A stretch of DNA of 64,000 nucleotides from Phyto melanocephala (Eukaryota > Arthropoda > Insecta > Diptera > Rhinophoridae), in contig OW799234.1 of NCBI GenBank assembly GCA_941918925.1, forward strand, positions 13,964,501 through 14,028,500, in the 5' to 3' direction. Within the stretch, counting starts at the first letter, position 1; the number at the start of each line of letters is the position of its first letter. The notes under the pieces are model-generated. The model was not told the origin of the DNA. It saw nothing but the letters and a program-made list of their open reading frames with translations, and ran no database searches. A program made the translations under genes and the position numbers. Positions 10,011-20,447 of the stretch are shown piece by piece.

Positions 10011-13000
10011 CTGTAAGATAAGAGTTAAACAAATTGAAACAATCTTTTAAAGTAGTTATTACGTTGCTGCTACAACTCACCTAAAACTGTAATGCAAAAT
10101 GCCACCAAATACGAAATTATAGCAATCGTTACTATGGACATAAGTAATGTTACATATTTAAGAGAATTGTGTCTGCGACTGTTGGGCAATATTATCCAAA
10201 GTGCAAGGGTTATGGGCCAACGAAAGATAAATTCTACATAGTTTTGTTTTTGGCGAGACCAGGGCGAAGCTATGGCTTCTAGAAGTTCAAAATACAAATT
10301 ATACTAAATTAAGAATTTTTTTAATGTCTTGGCAATAACTTACCCTCTCTTTCCTGATGCTCCAAATACAGCATTATATGTGAGGAGTTCAAACCCATAT
10401 TACCCTCGACCTCTAAAGCCAAACTGAATTTCGATTCCTTTTCTTTTCTCAAGCCCAACAAAGCAGTAAATTCTGTAACTTCGGTATATTGGGGTTGATA
10501 GTAGCCACATCTTCTGCATAAACGTTTAAATTGGCGAAATATTTTTTGATTGTAATACATGACTGAAACACATTAAAGTCAAATTATATGAAATAATCTC
10601 TTCTTACGAAATTTATGGGTCACACTTACCTAATAAATAACCAAAATAGGCTATGACTAGAGCCAAGGCCTCATACCACATAACTCGACCATCACTTAAT
10701 ATGCCTAAAAGTGTTAGAACTGCCATCAAATAGATAAAACAGTCGCGTGTTATGGACCACCAATCCAATTTCAGATAATTAGCCACAAATAGACCACAAC
10801 AAGCTGGAACGGCCAAAACATTAAAAACTGCCGAACCAATTATGGTGCCCACACCAATATCGCCTTTAGTTATGAAAGTACCAATACAGTTCATAAAAAG
10901 TTCGGGACTAGATAAGGCTGCTGCCATTACGGTGCCACCAATAATATCATTGTCAATTTTAAGACCTGCAAAAGAAGGTTGAGCAGGTTAGAAAAACGTA
11001 CGTATATTAGTGATTCCATTTATAACTAATAAAAAAATAATAATTTTGTAGGCAGGGTTACAAAATCGGTTAAGACTTAGTAAAATCTATGCGATCATTA
11101 TCTCAATGAAAATATTCCACAATGAGCTTAGCAAATGTTATCTTTACTTTTAATTTAAATTTAGGCTATAAGTTTGATGCAAAAGGAGAAGTTAAATATC
11201 CGATACTAGCTGAGTCGTATGTATTTTCGAAACCAGCTACGGTTTCATCATCAGCACTCTTTTAATCAGAATCAACTATTTAACTCAGTATTATATTAAA
11301 ACATTGAAAAAATTACTAATGCAAAATCAACATTAAAAAAATGCTAATTTCAATTCATAGTAAATTTTTGCAAAAATATTGTGTCCGTTTAAAATTAACA
11401 TTGTTTCATTTTAATTTAACAGTAAACATTTTCTGCCGTATTCATAAAAAATATTTTAGGTTTATTAAAGGCTTATTTGACAAATTTCTGTGCAACATCT
11501 GTCAAATAGGCCTTTGATAAACCTAAAATATATTTTATGAATATGGCAGTTTAAATTAAGTACAGTACAAGGCGAATTCACTATCAGGTGATAACGTCCC
11601 TGCAACCAAAGAAAATTCACTATCAGGTGTTAACATCCCTGCAACAAACACAAAAAGGCCATGAGAATTTCAAACACAAAAAAAAAAAAACTTTTCTGTT
11701 TACTTTTAATTAAAATTTTATTTCTATAAATTTACGCGAAAAGTTTTAAAATAAATAAGTATTTTTAATTTATTCTATAAATTTGTGCTAATTTATATCA
11801 CATATTTGTGTTTTTATCACAATTTTCACCACTTTTAATCACTAGGACAAACACAACGGAAATTTTGTATTTTCTGAATCAGAAACATTAAAAATGTTGT
11901 TTATTTCAATTATAAATTGTATTTTACTTATTTTTCAATCAGTTATTGCTCAAATATTAGTATTTTTACAATTGTTTTTTTACAAATTTTACCATTTTTA
12001 TTTAAATTTTCAACTAACACACATACAAAGTAATTTAAATGTAAACAAATTTTGACATTGTGCCGTAAACAAAAAACGAGCAAAAAACATCACCTAATAT
12101 TAAATTCGCCTTGGTAGAGTAGCTTTGACCTTTTTTACAGTTAAAAAAACATTTAGCAAAGTTAATTTTTTCAAAACTCTTTTACAGTAAAATCAAAAAT
12201 TTAAAAAGTTAAATTAACGTTTGATATAATAAAACAACATTGAGCAGAAAAAAAACAACATTGCATCATCTAAAATGAGCAATGTTAATTTTAAATTAAC
12301 TGACAAAAATGAAATTCAACTCATGATTAACACAGTTCAAGGCTGCCTATTGTTGCATTTTGACCGGCTTAAAATAACCGCATGTTTACAAATACGGGTA
12401 AAGTTTTGGACAGGAGAAAATTAACGTTGTTTTAATAAAATTTGTGGTGCTTATTTAGATCTATAATTTTTTTTTTTTTTTTTGTTTTTATTATAGTTTT
12501 CGGGACATAGCGTTATACCGAATTTCAAGTAAATTTCACAAATGTTTTTATAATTTGAGTAGGGTTTGTCCTATTAAGTTTGTTAAAAATCGGAAAATCC
12601 GCACTAAAATTAATTTAGAGTTATACAGCAATTATTTTAAATCTGCCCAATAAGTTCAGAGATATAATAGAAATTTCGGTTTTGACAAATTTTAATTTGA
12701 AGAGAATTATTAAATTCAAGTGTAAAACTTTTATATTGTAATATGCTTGTTTAAATATTGTATAAATGGAAAATGTAAAAATAAAGTTTAGTATTTTGAA
12801 AACCAATTTACAATATACATTTTTAACTTTCTCTACAAAAAAAAATTGAGGTCACATAATAAGATATATCAAGTGAAATAATAAAGAAATTAAATTGGAA
12901 CATCAAACTCAAGTATTAAAAAAAAAAATTTTTATTAGTTGCTAGCTATTTTCAAACTTAATCTAACACATTTGGATGGTTTTTATCTCCCTGAAATACC

Positions 13001-16000
13001 GAATTTCCAAAAAGTACCCTACAAATGTCTATTCTTTTTTAACAGCATTCTAAAATCCTTTTAAATGTTTAAGGTACATGTATTAGGTCCGAAGAAGCCT
13101 AATTTTATCTGCTTTGAACTCTTTTCCCCTCAAAAACACCAAATTAAACCAAAAAAAAAAAAAAAAATAGAAATTACATTTGAGACAATTTTTGGGGAAG
13201 AAAAATTCCGTTCGAATATTTTTTTATCCACTTCTTCTTTTTATAGATATGTGAAATTGAAAAAAAACGTACCAAAATTATTTTTTCTCGCGTTTTTTTG
13301 GTCCTTTTTGTGATATCTTTATTTAGTCCAGGGATACTGAGTTGCCGATTTTACCCTGTTTTACCCACTTTTCTCCCTTTATACCGCCCAAAACACCATA
13401 TTAAACAAATAACTCTAACCTGCATTTAAGAGCATTTTAGGAAAAGAAAAATGTTGTTTAAATATTTTTGTTCCACTCATCATTTTTACAGATAACTGAA
13501 ATTGACAAAAAGTACCAACATTTTTTTAACCCATTTTATCACCTTGGAACACCAAATTTCAAAAAAATGCCATTAGCTTTCTAGGATCTTTTTGATTTTT
13601 TGTGCTACATGCATTAGGTCCGAAGATACAATATAACCGATTTTACCCGTTTTTAACCCTTTTCCCCCTAAATTCCAAAATTTCGAAAAAGTACAGAAAC
13701 TCATTATAGATTGGTTTAAGAAAAGTAAAACTACGATTATACATTTTTTCCTATTGCTATTCCTCTCAAAGATAAATGCTTTTCAAAAAAGTACCAAAAT
13801 TCAATTTTTACCCGTTTTATCCTCTTAAAACTCAAAATTTCCAAAAAGTACCAGACACCTACCCAATTATTTTTAACAGGCTCTTTGGTCCTTTCTAAAT
13901 TTTTGGGATATCTTTATTAAGCCCGCAGATACAAGTTACCAATTTTACCCTTTTTTTACCCGTAAACCGCTCGACGGTTTTTGTGCAAACTTTACACAAA
14001 CCATCAACTAAATAGTCCGAAGAAAGCCTAAGCATTTGGTTTGGATAGGTGAGCCCGTTCTTGAGTTATAAAATTACAACGAAAAGTGGCATTGATTTTT
14101 ATTTACATATGTATATAAATTGCCTATCCGCTAAGAAGAAAAAACAATTTGATTTTTCGTTTCTAATTTTTTATAAACTGTAAAAAAAACGCTATATCTG
14201 AAAGACTAGAATTATTAAAAAAACAGATTACAGATTTAAAATCAGCACCACAAATTATTTTACAAAAAAGTGCAAAACAATTAAAAATAAATGCTTAATT
14301 GAAGGCAACAAAAGCCGTCGTTGAAGAAATAAAAACAGTCCAGCTTTTGACGCCGATAAAAACTTAAGGCCGACTTGCTCATATAAATGACAAGTATTCT
14401 TAAATAAACAGTAAAAGACAGTAAATAAAAGTGGAAGTGGAATTTATTTTAAAAAATTTTTATAATATAATAAAATAATGTGTAAAAATATTGAAGTTTG
14501 CAATTTTTTTCAATGATAAAAACATCAGGGTGTTGAGTGGTAAAGACAGCAACATTTTATTTAGTTTTCCTGTTGTCCACAACGCTATTCATAATCTGGA
14601 ATATTAGACGAGCTGCTTAACTATTGCGATTTAAATGAATTTAAGCCGTATTTAACAAGTAAGTTTGTTATGAAATTACTAACCTTTATTTATATTATAA
14701 ATAATTTTGTTAGAAACTGCGATAACTTTTTTCATTCATATGAAAAGTTATGAATATTTTTTAAAAATTGTTTTATAATATGCTTTTTTATAACAACAAG
14801 TGCACTTAGTTTTCAAAAAAATTTCAAAAGATTTTACATTAAAGAAATGTAATCTTGAAATTTTTTTAAGTCATTTTAACATTTTGGACATTTCAATAAT
14901 TAACGAATTTAACTTTAAATCATCTGTTAAATCGTATTGTTTCAAAATGTAAATCATGTTATTTTAACTCAAATTAACTTTGATTTAACAGATTTCGACG
15001 TGTTATTTTAAAATAAAGTACATTTTGAACTAAAATTTTAAACTAAAAAGGTTTCTTGTTGTTTTAAAGTTAAAACATTAAAAAAATTTAGCGTGCAAAG
15101 TATTTTAAAAACATGTTGATTTAACGTGAAACAACTATGAAGCAAAATTATTAACGAAAAAAGTAAAATCAACCTTCTTTTCGGTGGTTTTACATTGTGT
15201 TTTTTTTTCTGTGTGATACAGTGCATTATGTAACATGTTTTTAACAGGATGTTATTAGTTGAAAAATGTTTTTTTATTTAACAACAAGCCCCGTTTTTTA
15301 GTTATTGTATTAATTTTAATTGGTATTATTTTTATACCCTTCACACAGTGAAAAAGGGTATATATAGGTTTGTCATTCCGTGTGAAATTTCTACAATTTT
15401 CATTTCCGACCCCATAAAGTATATATTTTCTGAAAGCTTATGAATAGGCGAGTCGATTAAGCTCTGTTAGTCTGTCCGTGTGTATGTTGAAATCAACTTT
15501 TTGAAGCCCCCCGACATAGGTTGGACCCGGGTAAGGTATTCGAATATCAGAAATATTCGGGAGTAGATCAGAAACATCGGTACATAAACAACTGAGATAT
15601 GAGCAAAAACCCACGACCACCTCGATTTTTTTCACAAAAACAACATTACAACAACAACATACATACATACATACTGGTTAGAGAAAACGTGGCATCGAAT
15701 CCCAGCTGAGCCAAAAAGATTTTTTTTTTAATTTTTTTATAATTTTTTTTTTAATTTTTTTTTTATTTATTTTTTTATTTAATATATTATTTATATTTTT
15801 ATTATTTTTTTTTAAATTTTTTTTTTTTTATTTTTTTGTTTTATATATATTATATACATAATAATTTTTTTTTAATTTATTTTTTTAAAATTTTTTTTTT
15901 TTTTAATTTTTAAAAAAAATTTTTTTTAATTTTTTAAAAAAATTTTTTTTTTTTGTTTTTTTTTTTAACATACATTATCATTTGGTTATCATTTTTCAAA

Positions 16001-18898
16001 TACGTTTTTCATTAAAGTAAATAAATTAGGCTTTGAGATGGCTTTAGTTTTAACGGCTACAGGTCATATATTTCTTTGCGGTAACTTTTCTCGATAAACG
16101 GTATTTTTAAATTTCTTAAGCAAATATGTGTTAAAGAGAAACGCCGTGTCTACAACTTATTCAAGTTTCATTTTGCGATACGAAATGTCAAATTCATGCA
16201 GGTGAAATTACATGTTGATTTTGCCTTGATTTTATTTACTACCCAGCAAAAAAAATTGAAAGTAGTGCAAAGCGAATTACATTTACAAGACTTCTAAATC
16301 AATTGTGTAAAAGCATTAATTCTTAATGACTTCTTAACTGCAAAATAATTTGTCATAAATGATGTGCTTAAAAATGAATGCAACATCATGCAAAATATCT
16401 TAAAGAATTCATGTAAATAAACAATTTTAACACATGAAATATCCGATACTTGTCACCAAATATGCATGAGTTCCATGCACTTATTAGAATGGAGTGCAGT
16501 TCATTAAAATATTCATGTAAACACATGATCTCCAATGAAACGCTAATGTTAAAATCATTAGTATTTTCACCTAAATTTAATTACTTCGTCACCAGTTGAA
16601 CCCCTGCAAAATCACTTTTTTTCATAGATTTTTTTGCTGGGTAATGAAAAATAATTAAAGGAAATAAGATTTTGGTTTCGGTATTAAACAATTAACGTAA
16701 GTGTACTTTTGTGATAATTAATGTGCCGAATTAATGTATATTTGTTGCTATTGTACCATTTATAAAATATTTGTAAATATTAATTGGAACACAGGATGTG
16801 TGAAGTTTGGGTAACAGCATGGGTTGCCAGCTTGTTTATACTTATGTGAAATTAACTTTTAATTGCAAAAATGTATGTATTATCAGAGAGCATGCCATCC
16901 TGCCATTAAAATCACTGGCTCTTTGAAATTAGTAGCCAATAAGAGTACAGTGACGTCGTCGGTACGACATGAGCAAAAAATTGCAGTTTTATGCTCCTAA
17001 AGTCTTAATTTTCATTCTATCATTCTTAAAATATACAAGTCCTTATTGCGAAATTTGTAAGAAGCCATTCAAATAACTTATTTATACCCAAGAGTTTAAA
17101 TAGTATAACCATTACGTTTGTAATTTGTACAACATTCATTTCCGACCCCAGAAAGTATATATTTTTTAAAAGCTTATGAATAGGTTAGACCATTGAGCAA
17201 TAACCGTCTGTCCGTGTATTGGTTGCATGTTGGTGGCCATGTTGCTTAGATATTTGTCTCTGGTTTTAATTTTAGAAATATCTTAAATATATCCGGGAAT
17301 AAAGCGCTATTGATATTCACCACCATCGTCCAATAACTTTCGGAGATATGAGCAAATAAACACGACTGGCTCTGTTTTTTCTAGGGTATTTTATAGACAC
17401 TTTCGTTACTTTTTATAGACAAGATATGACTCTGGGGCAATTCGTACAAAATTATGCATAAATCGTCAAAGTTATAGGCAAAAATAATTTGAAAAAAAAA
17501 AATATTATTTTTTTGAAATATATCAAGTTACTAAATCCTTCAATAATTTTAAAACACAATAAAGCCGCCAAACTGAAAGCCATAGTCTATAAAATTATTG
17601 TTGCGAAAAACTCACAAATCGGTTCGAAACTAACTGAGATATACGCATCAACTACAACTGCTTCGTTTTTTCCCCTAAAATTACCAAAGGAAATTGATTT
17701 TTTTTTCAGCTTCTAGACAATCGGTCCATATAGATAAGAAAACAAAATCAAAAAATATAATGCATTATTAAAAAAATTAAAATCCATGACCGCTGCCATT
17801 ACAAAATGGCGTACAATAAAGTTTTATATGGGTCAAATCTAGCAATGAAAAATGTATCCACTTCAACCCCCTAAATATAGGCATCAAATGAAAGGGCTTT
17901 ATTAGTTGATCACAGTAAACTATGAAAAAGTTAAAATCTAAGATGGCGTCCGAAACTAAATTATAGTAATTATGCCTTTGCTCCCTTAAACGCCCCCAAT
18001 AGTGGCATTAAATGAAAAGTATTGACCAGTAGAATACAGTAAAAAATTAATATGCAAGATTGCGTTCCAAACAAAATCACGATTTTGACAGAGCTTGACT
18101 AATAGAATGCAGTTAATTATGTAAAAATTGAAAATCAAAGATGGCGTCGAAAATAATAAGGCAAAAAAGCGTATTAAATTGGATCTGATATCTAGACTAA
18201 GCAACGATGTGGAAAACGTACCTTTAAATGAGCCCTAATAGCTTATACGAATGACTGTAACTGGGAGGATCCCCACAGAGGGTGCAATAGTTTTTATATA
18301 ACGTAAATACTTGTATGCGTATATCTAGAGAACTAGGAATCCGAGGGTCCTCTAACTTCTTATTAACTTTTTTAAATAAATTCTGTTTATTAGAAACTTG
18401 TAATAACAAATGTTGTCCTTTTAGTTTCTACTTACTTGAGCATATAAGTTTAATACTAGGTACCAAATAGTCATCGCAGATGGCGGACAAAAACCAAAAG
18501 CTATAAAACATCAACACAATATGGACGATAATCCAACCCTCTAAACGCTGCTCTCTCGTTAAGCCATCCGAAGGGAATTCCAATATGGCTGGCTTAGAAC
18601 AATTTGTATGATCATAATGATTCAATGATGATTTTGGCGCTAAGTTATGGCGTCTAACTCTAGAGGAGACATGGGCTTTAAACGGTAATTAATTGAAAAT
18701 GTTAATCATAAAGGAACAGTACAAAAATAAAAACCTACAATTTTTCTGTGCTTCAAGAACTTCCGATTGTGGCGTGGCCGATAGCAAAAATCTTACATAA
18801 AACAAACACAATATCGCTGCAATTAAGGTCATTCGCACTAGGAAAATCAATTTTGATTTCTTCAATTTTTGTTTAACAAATTCTGCAGTCTTACACAT
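9574..18898 (-). CDS. K+-dependent Na+/Ca2+ exchanger (NCKX/SLC24 family), complete six-exon gene
   Basis: Exons are 18898-18735, 18659-18436, 10965-10630, 10562-10344, 10278-10081 and 10010-9574. They total 1578 nt with matching phases, giving 525 residues, a normal length for a compact family member. The protein should sit in the plasma or an internal membrane and export Ca2+ with K+ in exchange for Na+. A hydrophobic segment lies at about residues 18-42. Alpha-1 runs from about 113 (CDDYLVPS) through ALSSPELF, keeping Glu151 at the place of the catalytic NCKX2 Glu188. A polar loop follows. Alpha-2 is at about 388-440, with GLTILAAGMSIPE and SNTFD. Glu404 replaces the usual Asp of TSIPD; Asp431, the K+-linked residue, is kept. 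Introns are 75, 7470, 67, 65 and 70 bp. The start is ATG 18896-18898. The paralogue at 1432 faces it tail to tail. The orthologue among the several fly exchangers cannot be named by eye. Confidence 0.9.
10081..10278 (-). CDS. Exchanger exon 5: start of the second membrane cluster
   Basis: It encodes residues 315-381. EEAIASPWSRQKQN and WPITLALWIILPNSRRHNSL match the family W-P-x-x-x-x-x-x-x-x-T-x-P-D-x-R region. A helix follows, ending SYLVAFCITVL. The acceptor chosen is TTCTAG at 10279-10280, because the earlier TTTAG site would put a stop in frame. The donor is TTAG|GTGAGT. Confidence 0.85.
10344..10562 (-). CDS. Exchanger exon 4: cytoplasmic loop
   Basis: It encodes residues 242-315. It begins VMYYNQKIFRQF and continues as a charged, poorly conserved loop (RLCRRCGYYQ, EKESKF, EHQEREG), as expected between the two exchanger halves. 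The acceptor is TTTCAG and the donor GAGG|GTAAGT. Confidence 0.85.
10630..10965 (-). CDS. Exchanger exon 3: main part of alpha-1 and next helices
   Basis: It encodes residues 130-242. It carries DIIGGTVMAAALSSPELF, then GDIGVGTIIGSAVFNVL and LKLDWWSITRDCFIYL, all strong family matches. The catalytic Glu is present; the usual GSSAPE reads ALSSPE. The acceptor is TTTTGCAG and the donor TTAG|GTAAGT. Confidence 0.95.
11433..11549. repeat. Small hairpin MITE in the exchanger intron
   Basis: CTGCCGTATTCATAAAAAAT and ATTTTAGGTTTATTAAAGG at 11433-11472 are repeated inverted at about 11507-11549, with the TTTGACA/TGTCAAA core around a 17-nt loop. Nearly the whole element is one stem. Non-coding. Confidence 0.7.
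11568..12113. mobile_element. Non-autonomous transposon, CAAGGCGAATT termini, 3-bp duplication
   Basis: The left end is CAAGGCGAATTCACTATCAG. The right end, read inverted, is CAAGGCGAATTTAATATTAG. GTA flanks both sides (11565-11567, 12114-12116). Just inside the left end a 51-nt segment is duplicated (ATTCACTATCAGGTG twice). The interior is AT-rich and non-coding. Its ends resemble those of the MITE family copied near 3.4, 6.7 and 29.2 kb. Confidence 0.7.
12120..12955. other. Gene-free intronic AT-rich stretch
   Basis: It holds long A and T runs and several short direct repeats of TTTAAAAGTTAA type. No exon of the exchanger is expected here because exon 2 and exon 3 already join in frame. 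Confidence 0.4.
12960..13960. repeat. Diverged tandem array, unit about 0.24-0.30 kb
   Basis: A boundary block (TAGGTCCGAAGATACA-type, then ACCGATTTTACCC) occurs near 13083, 13325, 13616 and 13919. Between boundaries each unit repeats AAAAGTACCAAA, a CTTTTTATAGAT block and GGTCCTTTTT. Related motifs (AGATATAGAGTTACGGATTT) occur near 4925. It lies in the exchanger intron and is non-coding. Confidence 0.6.
13961..15331. other. Gene-free intronic sequence
   Basis: No exon or transposon ends could be supported. It shows A/T homopolymers and scattered TTTAACTT-type short repeats around 14880-15080. Confidence 0.35.
15332..15968 (+). mobile_element. DINE-like element, 5' part plus poly-T core
   Basis: TTATACCCTTCACACAGTG and the complementary AAAGGGTATATATAGG form the 5' stem. 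TTCATTTCCGACCCCATAAA, the TCTGTCCGTGTGTATG block, CACGACCACCTCG and CATCGAATCCCAGCTGAGCC follow, then about 250 bp of T/A runs. The GATTCGGCACGGCCGAAT 3' hairpin is missing, so it is 3'-truncated. Confidence 0.75.
15969..16241. other. Intronic spacer without recognised features
   Basis: Between a DINE-like copy and a MITE. Nothing coding is seen. Confidence 0.3.
16242..16641. mobile_element. MITE with CCCAGCAAAAAAA inverted ends and TA duplication
   Basis: CCCAGCAAAAAAAATTG opens the element and TTTTTTTGCTGGG closes it. TA flanks both sides (16240-16241 and 16642-16643), as for Tc1/mariner-type targets. The interior is non-coding with many ATGCA/CATGA words. A possible second copy ends at about 46928. 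Confidence 0.6.
16642..17082. other. Gene-free intronic sequence
   Basis: AT-rich with a short GC-richer patch near 16800-16960. No exon, RNA gene or transposon end was recognised. Confidence 0.3.
17083..18215 (+). mobile_element. DINE-like element, AAGATGGCG subtype, degenerate
   Basis: TTATACCCAAGAG, CATTTCCGACCCCAGAAAGT and the CCGTCTGTCCGTG block mark the 5' part. Several AAGATGGCGTC(C/G)(A/G)AAA units (about 17800-18150) mark the body, as in the copy at 8526. The 3' hairpin is lost. It ends about 220 bp before exon 2 of the exchanger. Confidence 0.6.
18436..18659 (-). CDS. Exchanger exon 2: luminal loop and start of alpha-1
   Basis: It encodes residues 55-130. It holds the family block NCSKPAILEFPSDGLT (compare N-C-x-x-P-A-I-x-x-F-P-x-D), a transmembrane helix, and CDDYLVPSIKLIC, the first half of alpha-1. 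The acceptor is CTCTAG. The donor CAA|GTAAGT splits a Ser codon that the next exon completes. Confidence 0.9.
18735..18898 (-). CDS. Exchanger exon 1: N-terminus and first hydrophobic segment
   Basis: It encodes residues 1-54 plus two bases of codon 55. The ATG is followed by a short basic stretch (KQKLKKSK) and then LIFLVRMTLIAAILCLFYVR, a signal-anchor-like helix. The donor is TAG|GTTTTT, a weak match to consensus. It is accepted because it alone keeps frame with exon 2 and because read-through meets a TAA within 20 codons. Confidence 0.8.
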
Positions 18899-19553
18899 GT
18901 TTTATTTATAATGTTATAGAAAATATTATTATTTTTCGTTTAATTATTTCTTATATTACAATTTCGTAGAAAGAAATTGTAATTGAGCGTTTTATTAATG
19001 CGGTATGCTTCACAGTTGGCTTAAGAATAACGAACTGTTCACTATGGTGGCCACAGTTATGTTTTAGTTTAACAAAAAAAAATGTTCAAAAGTAAATTTC
19101 ATGTAAATAGTATTTAAAATATGAATATTGATAAGGAAAACCCTTAACGAAAGGGAAAAACTTTCCACTTAAAATTTGTTCCTACAAACATACAGTTGTG
19201 TTTTAAATATTAGCAGGTACTCAGTATTAATGAACCTCACTTTTATCTTCCCTTAAAACTGGTTTTTATGTATAGGTAATATGTATAATTGATTTGTTGT
19301 TGTTGTTGTTTTTTGCAATTTTTTGTACTTTTTAAAAGCTATATTTACCTAGACTAAAATGTTTCCAAAACTTGTCCTTTGTAAATTTCAGTTTAAAATA
19401 AAGAAATATATAATTCCTGTATTCTATTTGCTATGAAACTTAAATATATAATGTATGTAGGTATGTCTGTTCTGGTATTTAAATGATTTCCAATCACATG
19501 GCTTTGTAAATTGCTACCGCATTTTCCGCAGTTAATGCTTTTTCTTATTTAAA
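18899..19553 (-). other. Upstream region of the exchanger gene
   Basis: The gene's 5' UTR and promoter should lie here. No convincing TATA box or initiator could be singled out in the AT-rich sequence. It contains (TTG)n near 19295-19312. Confidence 0.35.
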
Positions 19554-19554
19554 A

Positions 19555-20211
19555 TAGCCAAGCGCGGCGCACGTTGCTATGCCCCTTAATGAATAAAAAT
19601 GCATTCAGTATTTAAATTGAATACCAAGTGCAAGAAGCTAAAAATTATAACTTTTTTTATGGGCGTGGCACTGCCCACTTTTCTAATTACGAAACTGTAT
19701 AGTCATGACAGCTCAATGTGTGTGAAAAGTTTCAGAAAAATCGGTGAAGTTCAAGTAGCTAAAAATGATAACTTTTTTATGGGCGTAACACAGAAAAATC
19801 GGTTCAGTGCAAGTACCTCAAAATTATAACTCTTTTTTTATGGGCGTTGCCTTACCCACTTTCATGAGAGCTCAATATGTGTGCAAAGTTTTAGAAAAAT
19901 CTATCTAATGCAAGTAGCTAAAAATTATAACTTTTTTTATGGGCGTGGCACTGCCCACTTTTTTAATCATGAAATTGTATAATCATGAGAGTTCAATATG
20001 TGTGCAAAGTTTCAGAAAAATCCGTCAAGTGCAAGTAGCTAAAAATTATAACTAATTTTTATGGGCGTGGCCCCGCCCACTTTTTGCCACCCATAAACAC
20101 TCCCTGGAAAGTGTACAACATCTTGCCAAAGTTTGAGCCCGATCGGCTTAACGGTTTCGGAGTCTATAGCTAACACACACACAGACAGAGTTTCACTTTC
20201 ATATATAGAGA
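19555..20211 (-). mobile_element. Non-autonomous Helitron-like element with internal tandem repeats
   Basis: On the minus strand it begins A|TCTCTATATATGAAAGTG, followed by AAACTCTGTCTGTGTGTG, and ends CGCGCTTGGCTA, close to the Helitron TC...CTAG rule. The body has four or five units of about 110-130 bp containing GTGGGCAGTGCCACGCCCAT, AAAAATTATAACTTTT and GTGTGCAAAGTTTCAG. The copy at 35811 has the intact ends. Confidence 0.65.
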
Positions 20212-20253
20212 TGTTTCTATTTAAAATGTTCGATACATTATTGGTCCCAAATA

Positions 20254-20440
20254 CATCGTTTTTCAAAATAAATCAGACTCTCTTCAAGCTTTACAAATCA
20301 ATATTGAACGTGCCATTCTTGACATACGACTTGATTTAGTAGAAAAAGTGCTCGAAAATTGGGTTCATCGAATTCGTTTCTGCAAAAGAAGTCGTAGAGG
20401 CCATTTAAACTTAATTGTATCGATTGTACTTCACTAAACT
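20254..20440 (+). pseudogene. mariner-type transposase C-terminal fragment
   Basis: The + frame beginning CAA at 20290 reads QALQINIERAILDI, then LVEKVLENWVHRIRFCKRSR and GGHLN. This is the typical mariner C-terminus (N-I-x-R-A, V-x-E-N-W-x-x-R, F-C-K-R-x-R-G-G-H). The catalytic domain is absent. It is wedged between two Helitron-type ends. Confidence 0.7.
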
Positions 20441-20447
20441 ATATAAA

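Noticed and set aside
10011..10085. Apparent frameshift between the two exchanger reading frames
   Set aside because: A 70-bp intron with GTGAGT donor and TTACAG acceptor restores the frame exactly and removes residues foreign to the family, so it is splicing and not a mutation.
19599..19829. ORFs with GVALPTFLITKL repeats (also near 36040 and 43238)
   Set aside because: They are translations of Helitron internal tandem units, frame-dependent and not conserved as protein.
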